Source: Providencia rettgeri (GTDB lineage Bacteria > Pseudomonadota > Gammaproteobacteria > Enterobacterales > Enterobacteriaceae). From it: a DNA stretch of 64,000 bases. Below are positions 9,121-18,044 of this stretch, one piece after another (the stretch's first letter is position 1; each line of letters starts with the position of its first letter). The notes beneath the pieces were generated by a model. The model was not told where the DNA came from. It saw only the letters and a program-made list of their open reading frames with translations, and searched no databases. The position numbers were made by a program, and so were the translations under genes. The stretch spans positions 3,750,501 to 3,814,500 of the forward strand of contig UGTZ01000001.1 of assembly GCA_900455085.1 (NCBI GenBank). Direction: 5' to 3'.

Positions 9121-10368
9121 TTAACGGTATATCGGTAACAAATTAAACTGCGCTAACAATTGGCAAATAATACCAAAGACACCAAAAGCGATTACGGCAT
9201 AGATTAACCCCTTTCCGCCCCACACTTTAAATTTAGATTCAGGAAAAAGCTCCCTTACCTTTAATGCCATAACTGCAGGGCAAATAATCGCCCATATACA
9301 TGCCGCCATACCTGCATAAGCTATTGCGATCAAAAAACCATTTGGGAATAACATGCAAAGAATAAGAGGAGGCAAGAAACATAATAATGCAGATTTCATT
9401 CTACCTGATGGGTTATCTTTAAAATTCAGCGAAGCAAGAATGTAATCAAATAACCCAATTGCGACACCTAAGAATGAACAGAATACAGCACTAATAGAGA
9501 ACCACAGTAAGAATGTCGCAATATTTTTGCTATTCAGCACTGCATATAATGATTCAATAAATGCGTCTAAATTACCGCCTTTATTAATAATTGTTAAAAA
9601 CTCTGCCCGTGGTAGATTTCCCATTGTCCCCATGATCCAAAGAAAATAGAGAACCAGTGCTAATACACAACCGATAACACAACTCTTAACAACCTTTCTT
9701 TCATTCTCATGATAAAGCTTATATAGACTACAAACATTCCCATGATAACCAAAAGAAGTAATTGCATAGGGGATAATAATAAAGACAAAAGGTAGCAATG
9801 CTGTTTGTCCGCCCTCAACCGGTGAAGTTAATAACAAATCTGTTTTTACAATAAAAAATAACCCAGAGAAAGCCAAAATAAATAAAACTATTTTAATAAA
9901 TAAAAATAATGATGTTAAACGGCTTGCTCCAACGCCACTCCACCAAATACTCGCACCTAATATTAATGTAAAGATAATAAATATTAACCTTAAGTTGATG
10001 TTGTATCCATAAATGGCGGCGGCTTCTTTAATCACTGAACCTGCGGCTGATATATAGGCATATATTAATATGTAGAGTACAAATATTAATGCCATATTAG
10101 CTATATAGCATGCCCATTTTGGTAATAATTCTTTAGATATGAAAAAGTAATTCGTTCCTGATCCATATTTCGATATACATTCTAAAATATAAATCCCTGA
10201 ATGAAACATAAAAAAGCAAACAACTAACAAGATAACTACAGAGTTAATAAACCAAGCTCCAGCCATAATAGTGGGCAAACTAAACATACCCGCCCCTATC
10301 ATGGCACCGCCTAGCACAAAACCCCCTACCATTATGGAGGGTTCTTTTTTGGCTGCCGAATTATTCAT
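9121..10368 (-). CDS. tnaB: Tryptophan permease of the tna operon
   Basis: Aromatic amino acid:proton symporter of the HAAAP family that brings tryptophan in for tryptophanase. The 415 residues equal E. coli TnaB. About eleven membrane helices are visible, with the family's GGAMIGAGMFSLP in helix 1 and FGYHGNVCSLYKLY in the middle. The start ATG at 10368 (MNNSAAKKEPS) is preferred over a longer frame to 10419 because only it matches the family N-terminus. It lies 63 bases after tnaA in the same direction, under tnaC control. Confidence 0.9.
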   Translation of the reverse strand: MNNSAAKKEPSIMVGGFVLGGAMIGAGMFSLPTIMAGAWFINSVVILLVVCFFMFHSGIYILECISKYGSGTNYFFISKELLPKWACYIANMALIFVLYILIYAYISAAGSVIKEAAAIYGYNINLRLIFIIFTLILGASIWWSGVGASRLTSLFLFIKIVLFILAFSGLFFIVKTDLLLTSPVEGGQTALLPFVFIIIPYAITSFGYHGNVCSLYKLYHENERKVVKSCVIGCVLALVLYFLWIMGTMGNLPRAEFLTIINKGGNLDAFIESLYAVLNSKNIATFLLWFSISAVFCSFLGVAIGLFDYILASLNFKDNPSGRMKSALLCFLPPLILCMLFPNGFLIAIAYAGMAACIWAIICPAVMALKVRELFPESKFKVWGGKGLIYAVIAFGVFGIICQLLAQFNLLPIYR

Positions 10369-10431
10369 GGTGTTTACCTTAAGAATAAGGATGAGGTTCC
10401 CGCATTGCACGGGAACCATAAGAACGACCTA

Positions 10432-11835
10432 TTATTTAATTGGTTTTAATCTTGCAGTAAAGTGCCTTAATACTGGTGGTTCATATTCGAAATCAAGACC
10501 TTTCAGAGTTGCGAATTTATCTTTTAACCCAATGAGAGCATCTGCAATGTAATCCATATGGTCATTGGTATATACCCGTCTCGCAATAGTTAATCGCATA
10601 AATTCCATGTCTGCATGTTTTTGTTTGCCCGTTTCAGGATCACGGCCTAATAAGAATGAACCAATTTCAACCGCACGAACACCAGACTCCAAATAAAGTG
10701 CGTTTATAACAGCTTGCGCAGGGAATTGGTCACCTGGAATATGTGGAACCAGTTTTTTACAGTCGACGAATACTGCGTGCCCGCCTGTAGGATATTGAAT
10801 TGAAATACCACCTTCGCGTAAGCGGTCGCCTAAGTATTTAACTTGCCCTATACGATAATGCAGATATTCTTCACCAGCCCCTTCTTCAAGACCCTGTACC
10901 ATTGCGGCCATATCACGACCCGCTAAGCCACCATAGGTCACGAAACCCTCCATTGGAACACAGCGTTGTCTTGCCAGTGTGAAGATTTTTTCGTCATTTT
11001 TAATACAAACCAACCCGCCGATATTTAATAGTGGGTCTTTTTTCGCTGACATCGTTAATGCATCAGCATACTTGTACATATCAAGAATAATTTCTTTAAT
11101 TGTCGAATTTTTATATTTAGGATCACGCTCTTTAATAAAATACGCATTTTCACAAAAACGAGCCGAGTCCATGACAACAAAAATATTATGTTGTTTAGCA
11201 ATATCATAAACTTCTTTCAAATTCGCCATTGATACTGGCTGACCGCCCGCACTATTACAAGTTACAGTAGATACAATTGCAACAACGTTTTCTGCACCAT
11301 GCTCAGCAATATTATCTTTTAATTTTTGGATATCAAAATTGCCTTTCCAATCATCATAAGTATCCGAGTCATAGGCTTTTTCGGTAACAATATTAATTGC
11401 CTTACAACCGTTTAATTCAACGTGTGCTGCTGTTGTATCAAAGTGGAAATTAGAAATAAATACCGGTTTTTTAGCACCGCCTTGTTCCTGTTTTACTTTC
11501 AATAAAACAGGGAATAACATATTTTCAGCACCGCGACCTTGGTGAGCAGGAATGACATAATCATAGTCAAACATCTCTTTCACTTTATCTTTTAAATCAT
11601 AATAGTTACGAGATCCTGCGTACGCTTCATCACCAGTAATCATTGCTGCCCACTGGTGGTCACTCATCGCATTAGTACCTGAGTCAGTTAATAAATCAAT
11701 ATAAACCGCACTGCTTGGTAGTAAAAATGGGTTATATCCTGCTTCTTTTAACGCCGCTTCGCGTTCTTCTCTTGATGGAATACGGATATTTTCTACCATT
11801 TTAATACGGAATGGTTCTACGATTCTTTTAGCCAT
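10432..11835 (-). CDS. tnaA: Tryptophanase
   Basis: PLP enzyme that splits tryptophan into indole, pyruvate and ammonia. It accounts for the indole-positive trait of Providencia. The 467 residues are close to the Proteus vulgaris enzyme as I remember it, from MAKRIVEPFRIK to the end. Landmarks are GRGAEN near 101-105 for cofactor phosphate binding, the PLP lysine Lys266 in SAKKD, and RHFTARLKPIK at the C-terminus. It is not tyrosine phenol-lyase, a close relative with a different N-terminus. The ribosome site AAAGG lies about 8 bases before ATG. Expression is set by the tnaC leader and probably by CRP. Confidence 0.97.
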   Translation of the reverse strand: MAKRIVEPFRIKMVENIRIPSREEREAALKEAGYNPFLLPSSAVYIDLLTDSGTNAMSDHQWAAMITGDEAYAGSRNYYDLKDKVKEMFDYDYVIPAHQGRGAENMLFPVLLKVKQEQGGAKKPVFISNFHFDTTAAHVELNGCKAINIVTEKAYDSDTYDDWKGNFDIQKLKDNIAEHGAENVVAIVSTVTCNSAGGQPVSMANLKEVYDIAKQHNIFVVMDSARFCENAYFIKERDPKYKNSTIKEIILDMYKYADALTMSAKKDPLLNIGGLVCIKNDEKIFTLARQRCVPMEGFVTYGGLAGRDMAAMVQGLEEGAGEEYLHYRIGQVKYLGDRLREGGISIQYPTGGHAVFVDCKKLVPHIPGDQFPAQAVINALYLESGVRAVEIGSFLLGRDPETGKQKHADMEFMRLTIARRVYTNDHMDYIADALIGLKDKFATLKGLDFEYEPPVLRHFTARLKPIK

Positions 11836-11924
11836 GATAATACCTTTAATTTTTCATTAAATAATAGAGATTTAACCCATAGTGAAATAAGTTAAAAAAA
11901 CTTTAAGAAAGGAAAATAGAAAGG

Positions 11925-12026
11925 TTATTTATTTGGGAAAAAGAAGGCTAAAGAGATATCAATATTGAACCATTTCTTCATATAGAAGAAATACCTTGAA
12001 ATAAGAGATTCGTTTAACAAGAACAT
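11925..12026 (-). CDS. tnaC: TnaC leader peptide, 33 residues
   Basis: Small regulatory peptide read before tnaA. It begins MFLLNESLISRYFFY and contains WFNID, with a proline exactly twelve residues after the tryptophan. This is the same W-to-P spacing as in E. coli TnaC, where these residues hold the ribosome when tryptophan is bound. The product ends FFPNK, two residues beyond the proline, instead of stopping right at it. A purine-rich GATAGGAGT ribosome site precedes the ATG. The 89 bases between its stop and tnaA are the expected Rho-dependent attenuation zone. The peptide is too short for ordinary gene calling but the motif is diagnostic. Confidence 0.92.
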   Translation of the reverse strand: MFLLNESLISRYFFYMKKWFNIDISLAFFFPNK

Positions 12027-12062
12027 ACTATGACTCCTATCAACGAGGAATTAGTACAACCG

Positions 12063-12175
12063 ACAACTATTATATATATAACAGTTGTATTACTAAAGTA
12101 ATCGCTATTGTCATAATATTGTACCTCTATCACATTATTAGTAAGAGAGGCTGGAACAACTTGACTCAAGTCACA
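12063..12175 (-). promoter_or_regulatory. tna promoter region with CRP-like site
   Basis: A CRP-like site at 12160-12175 has TTGA, six bases, then a perfect TCACA half. It lies about 140 bases upstream of tnaC. A weaker one ends at 12134 with another TCACA. AT-rich sequence at 12063-12088 contains TATATAAT-like -10 options inside an imperfect inverted repeat (ACAACT ... AGTTGT). Catabolite control of tna is known in enterics; the exact start site cannot be fixed here. Confidence 0.55.
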
Positions 12176-12311
12176 GTCTTAATTTATTTATTAAATAAGA
12201 GTTTAATTTTATTAAGTTTAGTTTAACTACATTAGTAAAAAATACATATACTTAATATAACAACATAATTAAATACATTAATTTAACTTAAATAAAAGAT
12301 AACTTAAATAA

Positions 12312-12346
12312 AATGGGTAAAATAGTTTTATCCTATTTTACCCATT
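12312..12346 (-). terminator. Terminator of the CsgG-like lipoprotein operon
   Basis: A 14-bp perfect stem (AATGGGTAAAATAG with CTATTTTACCCATT) has a short T-rich loop and a TTTATTTAAG tail on the leftward strand. It lies 18 bases past the stop of the last lipoprotein gene. The rightward reading gives ATTCAAATAA and no T-run. Confidence 0.85.
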
Positions 12347-12363
12347 ATTCAAATAATTAATAA

Positions 12364-13020
12364 TTACTGAGCATCTTTACCGTATTTAGGTGATCTAGGC
12401 CCATATAAGATACCATTAGGCTTACCAGCAGATAATAACCTAACACTTGTTATACCTGCAATTGCATAGCTTTTATCTGTCATTGTATCTACGATTTGGT
12501 TAACAACAGCAGACACTAACGCCCCAATAATACCATTTGACGAGGAATTATTTTCAGCACTCGATGCAGTTGCGGAGCCACTCCATAGTAACGCCCCTGT
12601 TCTAGCATCAACCAATTTTGCATCCGCTGTAACGCGAGTATCACTGGAAATAACCTGATAACTTGTTCCGTATTCAGTGATATTCAAATAAAGTACCGCA
12701 TCATTACCAAAAATTTCACGTAATTTTGCTGGAGGAACAGCCTGAATATCACCCGCATTTGTCATCCCGTTTTGCTTAAAAGTTTCCTCAACAACAGCAA
12801 CAGGGAACACATAATAACCCGCCTCAGCTAAAGGAAAGGTCGCTTGTGATAATAAACCATGACTTGCCTGTATCTCTGGTGAACTATTTTGTGGTAATAG
12901 CACCAGAATACTTTTTGGTTTACTTTGATTAAATGCCGTGTAATCAACTTTAGTTGGCTGAGCACATCCCGTTAATAACCATGTCATCACCAATCCGCAG
13001 ACTATAAGTAAATGTTTCAT
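12364..13020 (-). CDS. GNA1162-type (DUF799) lipoprotein
   Basis: Predicted outer-membrane or periplasmic lipoprotein of 218 residues. The signal peptide ends in the lipobox LLTGC, with lipidated Cys19. The body matches the DUF799/GNA1162 family (KSILVLLPQNSS, NDAVLYLNITEYGTSYQ, VDARTGALLWSG), which has a fold related to TolB and CsgG domains. It is the last of three lipoprotein genes and its start overlaps the stop of the preceding one by four bases. The trio CsgG-like/DUF4810/DUF799 recurs in many proteobacteria and is thought to form an envelope assembly. No substrate is known to me. Confidence 0.8.
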   Translation of the reverse strand: MKHLLIVCGLVMTWLLTGCAQPTKVDYTAFNQSKPKSILVLLPQNSSPEIQASHGLLSQATFPLAEAGYYVFPVAVVEETFKQNGMTNAGDIQAVPPAKLREIFGNDAVLYLNITEYGTSYQVISSDTRVTADAKLVDARTGALLWSGSATASSAENNSSSNGIIGALVSAVVNQIVDTMTDKSYAIAGITSVRLLSAGKPNGILYGPRSPKYGKDAQ

Positions 13021-13370
13021 TTTACTTTTCCTTTATTTTTCATGAGAAAATCCATGTAAGCCGCAGATTCTGGATACAATGCTTTTTCTGCAGTGAATTC
13101 TTGCATTGCAAGATCAACCGCTCCGGTTGTTGAGTACAATAACCCTAAATGTGCATGTAACCCTGGCGGAGTTGCCAAACCTTTTGCTTTGCTCATTTCC
13201 AAATTCTTTTTCAAAGCTTGAATTTGTTCTTGGGAGCTAGTTTCTGTTTGTTGATAATATTGGTAAACCGTTGTTTGATAACCATCCCAGTTATATAATG
13301 GTTTTGGTTCATTGGCACAGCCATTTAATAAAATCGCACCGGCCATAACAGCCAATAATTTAATTTTCAT
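13017..13370 (-). CDS. DUF4810 lipoprotein
   Basis: Short lipoprotein of 117 residues with signal sequence and lipobox LLNGC (Cys18). The mature part is mostly helical, with a tetratricopeptide-like stretch (HAHLGLLYSTTGAVDLAMQEF) before YPESAAYMDFLMK, as in the DUF4810 family. It is the middle gene of the CsgG-like/DUF4810/DUF799 operon, 9 bases after the first gene and overlapping the third. It is probably an accessory part of the same envelope complex. Confidence 0.8.
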   Translation of the reverse strand: MKIKLLAVMAGAILLNGCANEPKPLYNWDGYQTTVYQYYQQTETSSQEQIQALKKNLEMSKAKGLATPPGLHAHLGLLYSTTGAVDLAMQEFTAEKALYPESAAYMDFLMKNKGKVK

Positions 13371-13379
13371 CGTATTTCC

Positions 13380-14054
13380 TTATTTAGCTGGCTGCCATGC
13401 ACCACTTTCAATACCCGAAACTAAGTTATTTACAGCTTCCCTAATGGCTAAATCTAATACTTTTCCATTCAATGTTGAGTCATAACTAGCGGTACCACCA
13501 AAACCAATCACTTCCCTATTTGATAATTCATATTCACCAGCACCTTGTGAAGAAAATACCACTTCAGATGTTTGAACATTAACAACGTTTAAATTGACTT
13601 TGGCATATGCTACTTGTGATTTACCACGACCTAAAATACCGAATAACTGGCGATCCCCAACTTCTTTTCGCCCAAATTCAGTAACATCACCAGTAATCAC
13701 ATAAGTTGCACCTTTTAACTGTTGAGACTGACCATTAATACCAGCTTCTTCTTTAAGCTCTTGCATATTTGCACGGTCTAATACATTAAAACGACCTGTT
13801 TGCTGTAAATGTGTCATCAAAATGGTTTTAGATTGATTACCTAAACGATCTACACCATCAGAGAAAATACCATTCATATAACTAGAACGATTATCGAATT
13901 TCCCTATTGATATTGGGCTTTTTGGACCTGAATATTGAGTATTATATGTCGCAACTTTTTCTACAGCTAAAGAGCGAGAAGATTCTTTAGCGCAACCACT
14001 TAATAAAGCACTTACAATAAAAATAGATGCAATACTGATTTTGGATATATTCAT
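13380..14054 (-). CDS. CsgG/HfaB-family lipoprotein
   Basis: Outer-membrane lipoprotein of 224 residues, lipobox LLSGC (Cys21). It has the CsgG fold signatures FDNRSSYMNGIF, TGRFNVLDRANMQELKEE and ATYVITGDVTEFGRKEVG. True curli CsgG forms a nine-fold pore for CsgA. No csgA, csgB, csgE or csgF is nearby, so this is a paralogue of the wider family rather than the curli exporter. It is first in a three-lipoprotein operon. A 30-base perfect palindrome lies about 255 bases upstream. Confidence 0.82.
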   Translation of the reverse strand: MNISKISIASIFIVSALLSGCAKESSRSLAVEKVATYNTQYSGPKSPISIGKFDNRSSYMNGIFSDGVDRLGNQSKTILMTHLQQTGRFNVLDRANMQELKEEAGINGQSQQLKGATYVITGDVTEFGRKEVGDRQLFGILGRGKSQVAYAKVNLNVVNVQTSEVVFSSQGAGEYELSNREVIGFGGTASYDSTLNGKVLDLAIREAVNNLVSGIESGAWQPAK

Positions 14055-14307
14055 TTAGCTATCTCAATTAAAATAAAATTAGAATTAGAATTAATTTTTT
14101 CACTGTTATTTTGCATTAAATGAAGAATAGGATCTAGTCAATACTACCTATTTTTTACCTTATGTTTAGCTTAATTTTCAATTATGATAATATTCATAAA
14201 GTCACTAAGGTTTACTAAAATAAAATCAACCGTTTGATTAAATATGGATAAATTTAAAAAAATAATTTAATTAGTAATCTTTAGTGATGATATCGAATAT
14301 CACCCTC

Positions 14308-14337
14308 TATAGATAATAATATATATTATTATCTATA
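14308..14337. repeat. Perfect 30-base AT palindrome
   Basis: Bases 14308-14337 read the same on both strands, with ATAGATAATAATAT followed directly by its reverse complement. It sits in the 532-base gene-free gap (14055-14586) upstream of the CsgG-like operon. The remainder of the gap is about 80 percent A+T, with no gene or RNA that I can support. The palindrome may be a protein-binding site or a cruciform. Confidence 0.75.
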
Positions 14338-14528
14338 TTTCTTTTATTTTATTTATTTTTTCTAATTAAAGGTAATATTTCCATATAATTAATTAGAATT
14401 GATTAATTTTTATCTATTTTTCAATCTACCATTGAAAGGCCCTCTTACTCATTTTAACTCGAAGATTTTTACCGCAAGCTATCCCCATCTCCGCATTAAA
14501 TCAACCTTTTTAAGTAACCAATATAAAA

Positions 14529-14552
14529 AAGGATAGAGTTTCCCCTATCCTT
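14529..14552 (-). terminator. Terminator of the 14.6-17.0 kb membrane operon
   Basis: An 8-bp stem (AAGGATAG with CTATCCTT) has an 8-base loop. On the leftward strand it runs into TTTTTTATATT. It lies 35 bases past the stop of the Asp-box protein gene. Confidence 0.85.
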
Positions 14553-14586
14553 CTTGAATGAGAACACGCTAAATCACAATCGCATA

Positions 14587-15714
14587 TCAATGCAAAGATT
14601 GATAAGTAATAGACGTTCCCTTAGTCAGGTTACTTTCATTAGAATAACTACTTTCTATTTCAATCAAGGATTGGTCCGTCATATTATATATTTTGTTATA
14701 CAAAGGATATTCAGGGCGATAACGGATCTCTTTCGTTGCAATATCCATCATTAAGTATTGTTGTGAACCTCTAACTGAATTCGAAACAATTACCCCCTGA
14801 TTACCAACTTTTAAGCTGTTCAAATGGTTATAACCGCTTTCTGCAATAACGTCAAAATCACCATTAGTCTGGAATTGCATCAAAGAAAATAAATGGCGTG
14901 AAGGCTCCTGAGCAACCACAAAAATATCGCCATGACGATTTTGTGCTGATTCATTAATTCTGACAGGTAGCCATTTACTACTAATAACCTGTTTAGTGGG
15001 GATATCCATAATAACTTCTAGCGATCCCATTTGATTACCATAGCTGTACCACATTACGATTTTATCTCGATAAGTCGCGTAGGAGAAATTTGAATTACCC
15101 GCAATTTCCTCAGGGAATAATGATTTAGCTAAATCACGAACATTCATAAAATGTTCCCATGTCATTCCTTTATCTGTGCTAATAAAGATATTTTCATTAT
15201 CCGCAACCACATAAAAAGGAGAACCTTTAAATTGATAAATTTTACCCATAATTAATGTCGAAAATAGAGTATTGGGCTTATCTCCCCAAGGAATTAATTC
15301 ACTTACCGAAAAGTTGGTTAAATTAATAGTACGGTAGCCATCCCTTAGCATGATTAAGCACTCATTTCTTTCACAAACAGCATTATAGAAGCTTTGGTCA
15401 CCATACGTAATAAAATGGACACCTTGATTATCTGCAAACAATATCTGGTAATCATATTCACTCAACGTTTCATAAGGACTATAAGAATAATAATAGCTAG
15501 AACGGCTGCTTTTTTGAGCTATTATTAGCATCCCCTTTTCAGATGGAAATGTCGTTGCGAAATCATAGCTACCTATTGCTACACTATTTTCATTATGGTT
15601 TTGCCATTGCCAATCTTCCGTGCCACCACGAATAAAAATAAAAAGAGTTAACAATAAACTGAATGAGAAAATAAACGTTAAAATAAGGAATCGTTTACTG
15701 AGAAATGGGTTCAT
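14587..15714 (-). CDS. Membrane-anchored periplasmic protein with a sialidase-type Asp-box
   Basis: I do not recognise this 375-residue protein. It has one N-terminal membrane helix (about 9-28), then a soluble part rich in Tyr, Ser and Asn that looks like beta-propeller. It carries an Asp-box, STDKGMTW (179-186), the turn motif of sialidase and BNR-repeat propellers, but only one clear copy. No sialidase catalytic residues can be claimed. Its ATG overlaps the stop of the upstream membrane-protein gene (ATGA), so the two are translationally coupled, and a terminator follows. It is probably an envelope protein working with its neighbour. Confidence 0.6.
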   Translation of the reverse strand: MNPFLSKRFLILTFIFSFSLLLTLFIFIRGGTEDWQWQNHNENSVAIGSYDFATTFPSEKGMLIIAQKSSRSSYYYSYSPYETLSEYDYQILFADNQGVHFITYGDQSFYNAVCERNECLIMLRDGYRTINLTNFSVSELIPWGDKPNTLFSTLIMGKIYQFKGSPFYVVADNENIFISTDKGMTWEHFMNVRDLAKSLFPEEIAGNSNFSYATYRDKIVMWYSYGNQMGSLEVIMDIPTKQVISSKWLPVRINESAQNRHGDIFVVAQEPSRHLFSLMQFQTNGDFDVIAESGYNHLNSLKVGNQGVIVSNSVRGSQQYLMMDIATKEIRYRPEYPLYNKIYNMTDQSLIEIESSYSNESNLTKGTSITYQSLH

Positions 15715-16965
15715 GAACGCACCTCCGTCACATAATCTGTTTTACCGTGCTGCCGACGAAGTTGTTTTAAAAAATATTGAGATTGATAATAGGCATTACC
15801 GCGTTTTGACACTTTAAAATAAATCGCCACACATAAAGCAATAAGGAAGCTTATTCCGAGTAAAATAGTTCCTGAGAAACTGATAAACATGACACCAGTA
15901 TCAATAATATTCATCCAGTCCCAATAATCCCAATAGCCGCCTTTTTCAAAGGTTTCACTAATAGATGCCCAACCAGCAACTAGAATGAAAAGCGCTAGAA
16001 TACAAAAAATAAAACCCCATAAACCAATATAGAACCCTCTTTCTTGTGGAGCACCTTTACCAATCAGACTATATGCTAGTCCGTCTTGATGATTGAGAAT
16101 GCCAAAAACCACTTGTTCCTTTGAATTTTCCTGAATGTTTTTATGTAAAACCTCAAGTTCATCCCCCCTGCGCAATAAATAGTTTATGATTATTAAAAAG
16201 AGGCTCATTTGCTGAGACTAAAACTCCCATGTGTTTTTTATTAATCTGTAAATTAACTTTATTGAGTGTTTGGAGAGTATCTCCTGCAGCGATCGTAAGG
16301 TTGTAATTTGCAGTGATATTTACCTTGCCTTTTGTAACTGATAGTGATGTTTTATCAACATTAATTTCAGCGGCTTTATGTAACTTTACAGGCTTAGATT
16401 TAGGATTTTTGATACCGTCGATTTCAATATATGAAGTTTCTTCAAACAGTTTATATTTCCCAGCAATAAGTGAATCTAGCGCTTTCAAAATTAACTTTCG
16501 TTTTGGACTTAAAATATGCTTTGTTTGTGCGAGTGCTAAGCCAAAAAGAACGATCCCAGAGAAAGCAGCACAACCCAAAATGGCCACTAATATGATCATC
16601 AAGAAACTGTCGTCTGCCTCAGTAAAACAGTAATACACCGCAGGTATCAGGGCCATTAAGGCTAACGAAATTAAGTATTGTTTTCCTAATGAACGATTGA
16701 AGCTAACGGTTCTATCAGGCTCAAGCCGGCCATGCTCTGCATGGTAAACCCATTCAACCCAATAGCTTCCATCATTCATCTCTTCTGCACAAATAACCAA
16801 AGAGTCACCTTGCTGTATGCGCTCTAAAAAAATTTGGCTATTTGAAAAATCATCCTGATTAAAGAAAAATACTTTTTCAGAGGCAATCAATCTTACCATC
16901 CCCATTGGACTGACATTTTGATAATCACATTGAGTAAGACTGACATGGAAATATTGAACTCGCAT
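15711..16965 (-). pseudogene. Membrane protein of unknown function, one frameshift joins two reading frames
   Basis: Two frames (16965 to 16159, and 16208 to 15711) overlap at a six-base G run near 16166-16171. With five Gs they join as FIAQGDELEVLHKNIQ into one protein of about 417 residues, so I treat them as one gene with a one-base insertion. The joined protein has a soluble start (about 1-90), a membrane-helix pair (about 93-140), a long cytosolic or periplasmic middle, then two more membrane helices and a charged C-terminus ending YVTEVRS. I recognise no family. If the sequence is right, they are two overlapping genes of 268 and 165 residues. The next gene starts inside its stop codon. 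Confidence 0.6.
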
Positions 16966-17241
16966 GAGTAAATGCCTATTTCGCTAAGTAAATTTAACAT
17001 TATGATAATAAATAAAGGTATATAGCCCTAGTAAAACTTACCTTATAATAAAATAATTCAGACAATGACGAGCACCCTAAACTGTTATTTAACTCAGGTT
17101 AATCATTAGAAATAGGTGTCTCCTACTAGCAAAGCCGGCAATTACTGATAAACTTGCATTCAATACAAAGTTTGTGAGTGAAATGTGGCAATAAAGCAAT
17201 TTTACCACTCCTTCCTTTAACAATAATTTTGAATAATAGCG

Positions 17242-17955
17242 ATGACATCACAACCTGCATATAAGCAAATTCAGTCTTACATTTTACGCAGTATTGATTT
17301 AGGTATTTTTAAGCCTGAAACTCAAATACCGACAGAATTAGAGCTATGCGCTCAATTTAATGTAAGCCGTATGACGGTGAATAAAGCCATTTCAGAGTTA
17401 AGCCAAAAAGGGATCCTAAATCGTATTGCAGGGAAAGGCACATTTGTTGCCACCCAAAAACATGAGCTTCCGGTTACAAAAGCATTTGATATTTTTGATG
17501 AGATCTCAACGAGCGGTAACAAATATAGCGGTCACCAATTACAACTTAAAACTATTTCCGCATCAGCAGAAATCGCGCTACAGCTCGGAATTAGCGAAGG
17601 AAGTGATGTGGGCTACTGTAAAGTTCTTCATTTTGAAAACGATATTCCTTTAATGTTAGAAGAACGTTATGTTAACCACGCCATTGTGCCTGACTTTGTG
17701 AAGCAAAAATATGGCGATACAGAAACACCTAGCGGTTATTTGCAACGCCATTTTCCTGTCAGTGAAATGGAACATACCATTGAAGCCGCATTAGCCACAA
17801 AGTCCATCGCTCAATCATTATCAATTAAAGAAAGCTCACCTTGCTTACAACTTAGTCGACGCACTTGGACGGGTAGTACCCTAATTAGCTATGTTAAAAT
17901 GATCACCGCTGGTTCGCGCTACAAATTAAAATTACATTCGCGAATTGAGAATTAA
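17242..17955 (+). CDS. hutC: Histidine utilization repressor, GntR family
   Basis: Transcription repressor of 237 residues. It has an N-terminal winged helix-turn-helix (about 1-70, with TELELCAQFNVSRMTVNKAISEL as recognition region) and a C-terminal UTRA ligand domain. The wording is that of HutC, whose inducer is urocanate. It converges on the hutU-etf operon and is its likely regulator, since TGTATATACA-like sites occur before hutU. No good ribosome site is visible before the ATG at 17242. The 276-base gap upstream (16966-17241) holds nothing else that I can see. Confidence 0.88.
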   Translation: MTSQPAYKQIQSYILRSIDLGIFKPETQIPTELELCAQFNVSRMTVNKAISELSQKGILNRIAGKGTFVATQKHELPVTKAFDIFDEISTSGNKYSGHQLQLKTISASAEIALQLGISEGSDVGYCKVLHFENDIPLMLEERYVNHAIVPDFVKQKYGDTETPSGYLQRHFPVSEMEHTIEAALATKSIAQSLSIKESSPCLQLSRRTWTGSTLISYVKMITAGSRYKLKLHSRIEN

Positions 17956-17962
17956 TGCAGAA

Positions 17963-17989
17963 ATAAAAAAATGGGGCAAAATTGCCCCA
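17963..17989 (-). terminator. Terminator of the hutU-etf operon
   Basis: The palindrome TGGGGCAAAATTGCCCCA (17972-17989) is followed on the leftward strand by TTTTTTTATTTC. It lies 55 bases past the stop of the ETF:quinone oxidoreductase gene and marks the end of the long left-pointing operon. Confidence 0.88.
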
Positions 17990-18044
17990 AAGCGACTGAT
18001 AAAACAAAAAATATCAAGCACATCTACATCACAATAAATTCGTT

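Noticed and set aside
10432..11835. Tyrosine phenol-lyase as the identity of the PLP enzyme
   Set aside because: The N-terminus, length, lysine context and a tnaC leader upstream all fit tryptophanase.
13380..14054. A curli export system
   Set aside because: Only a CsgG-like lipoprotein is present; csgA, csgB, csgD, csgE and csgF are not.
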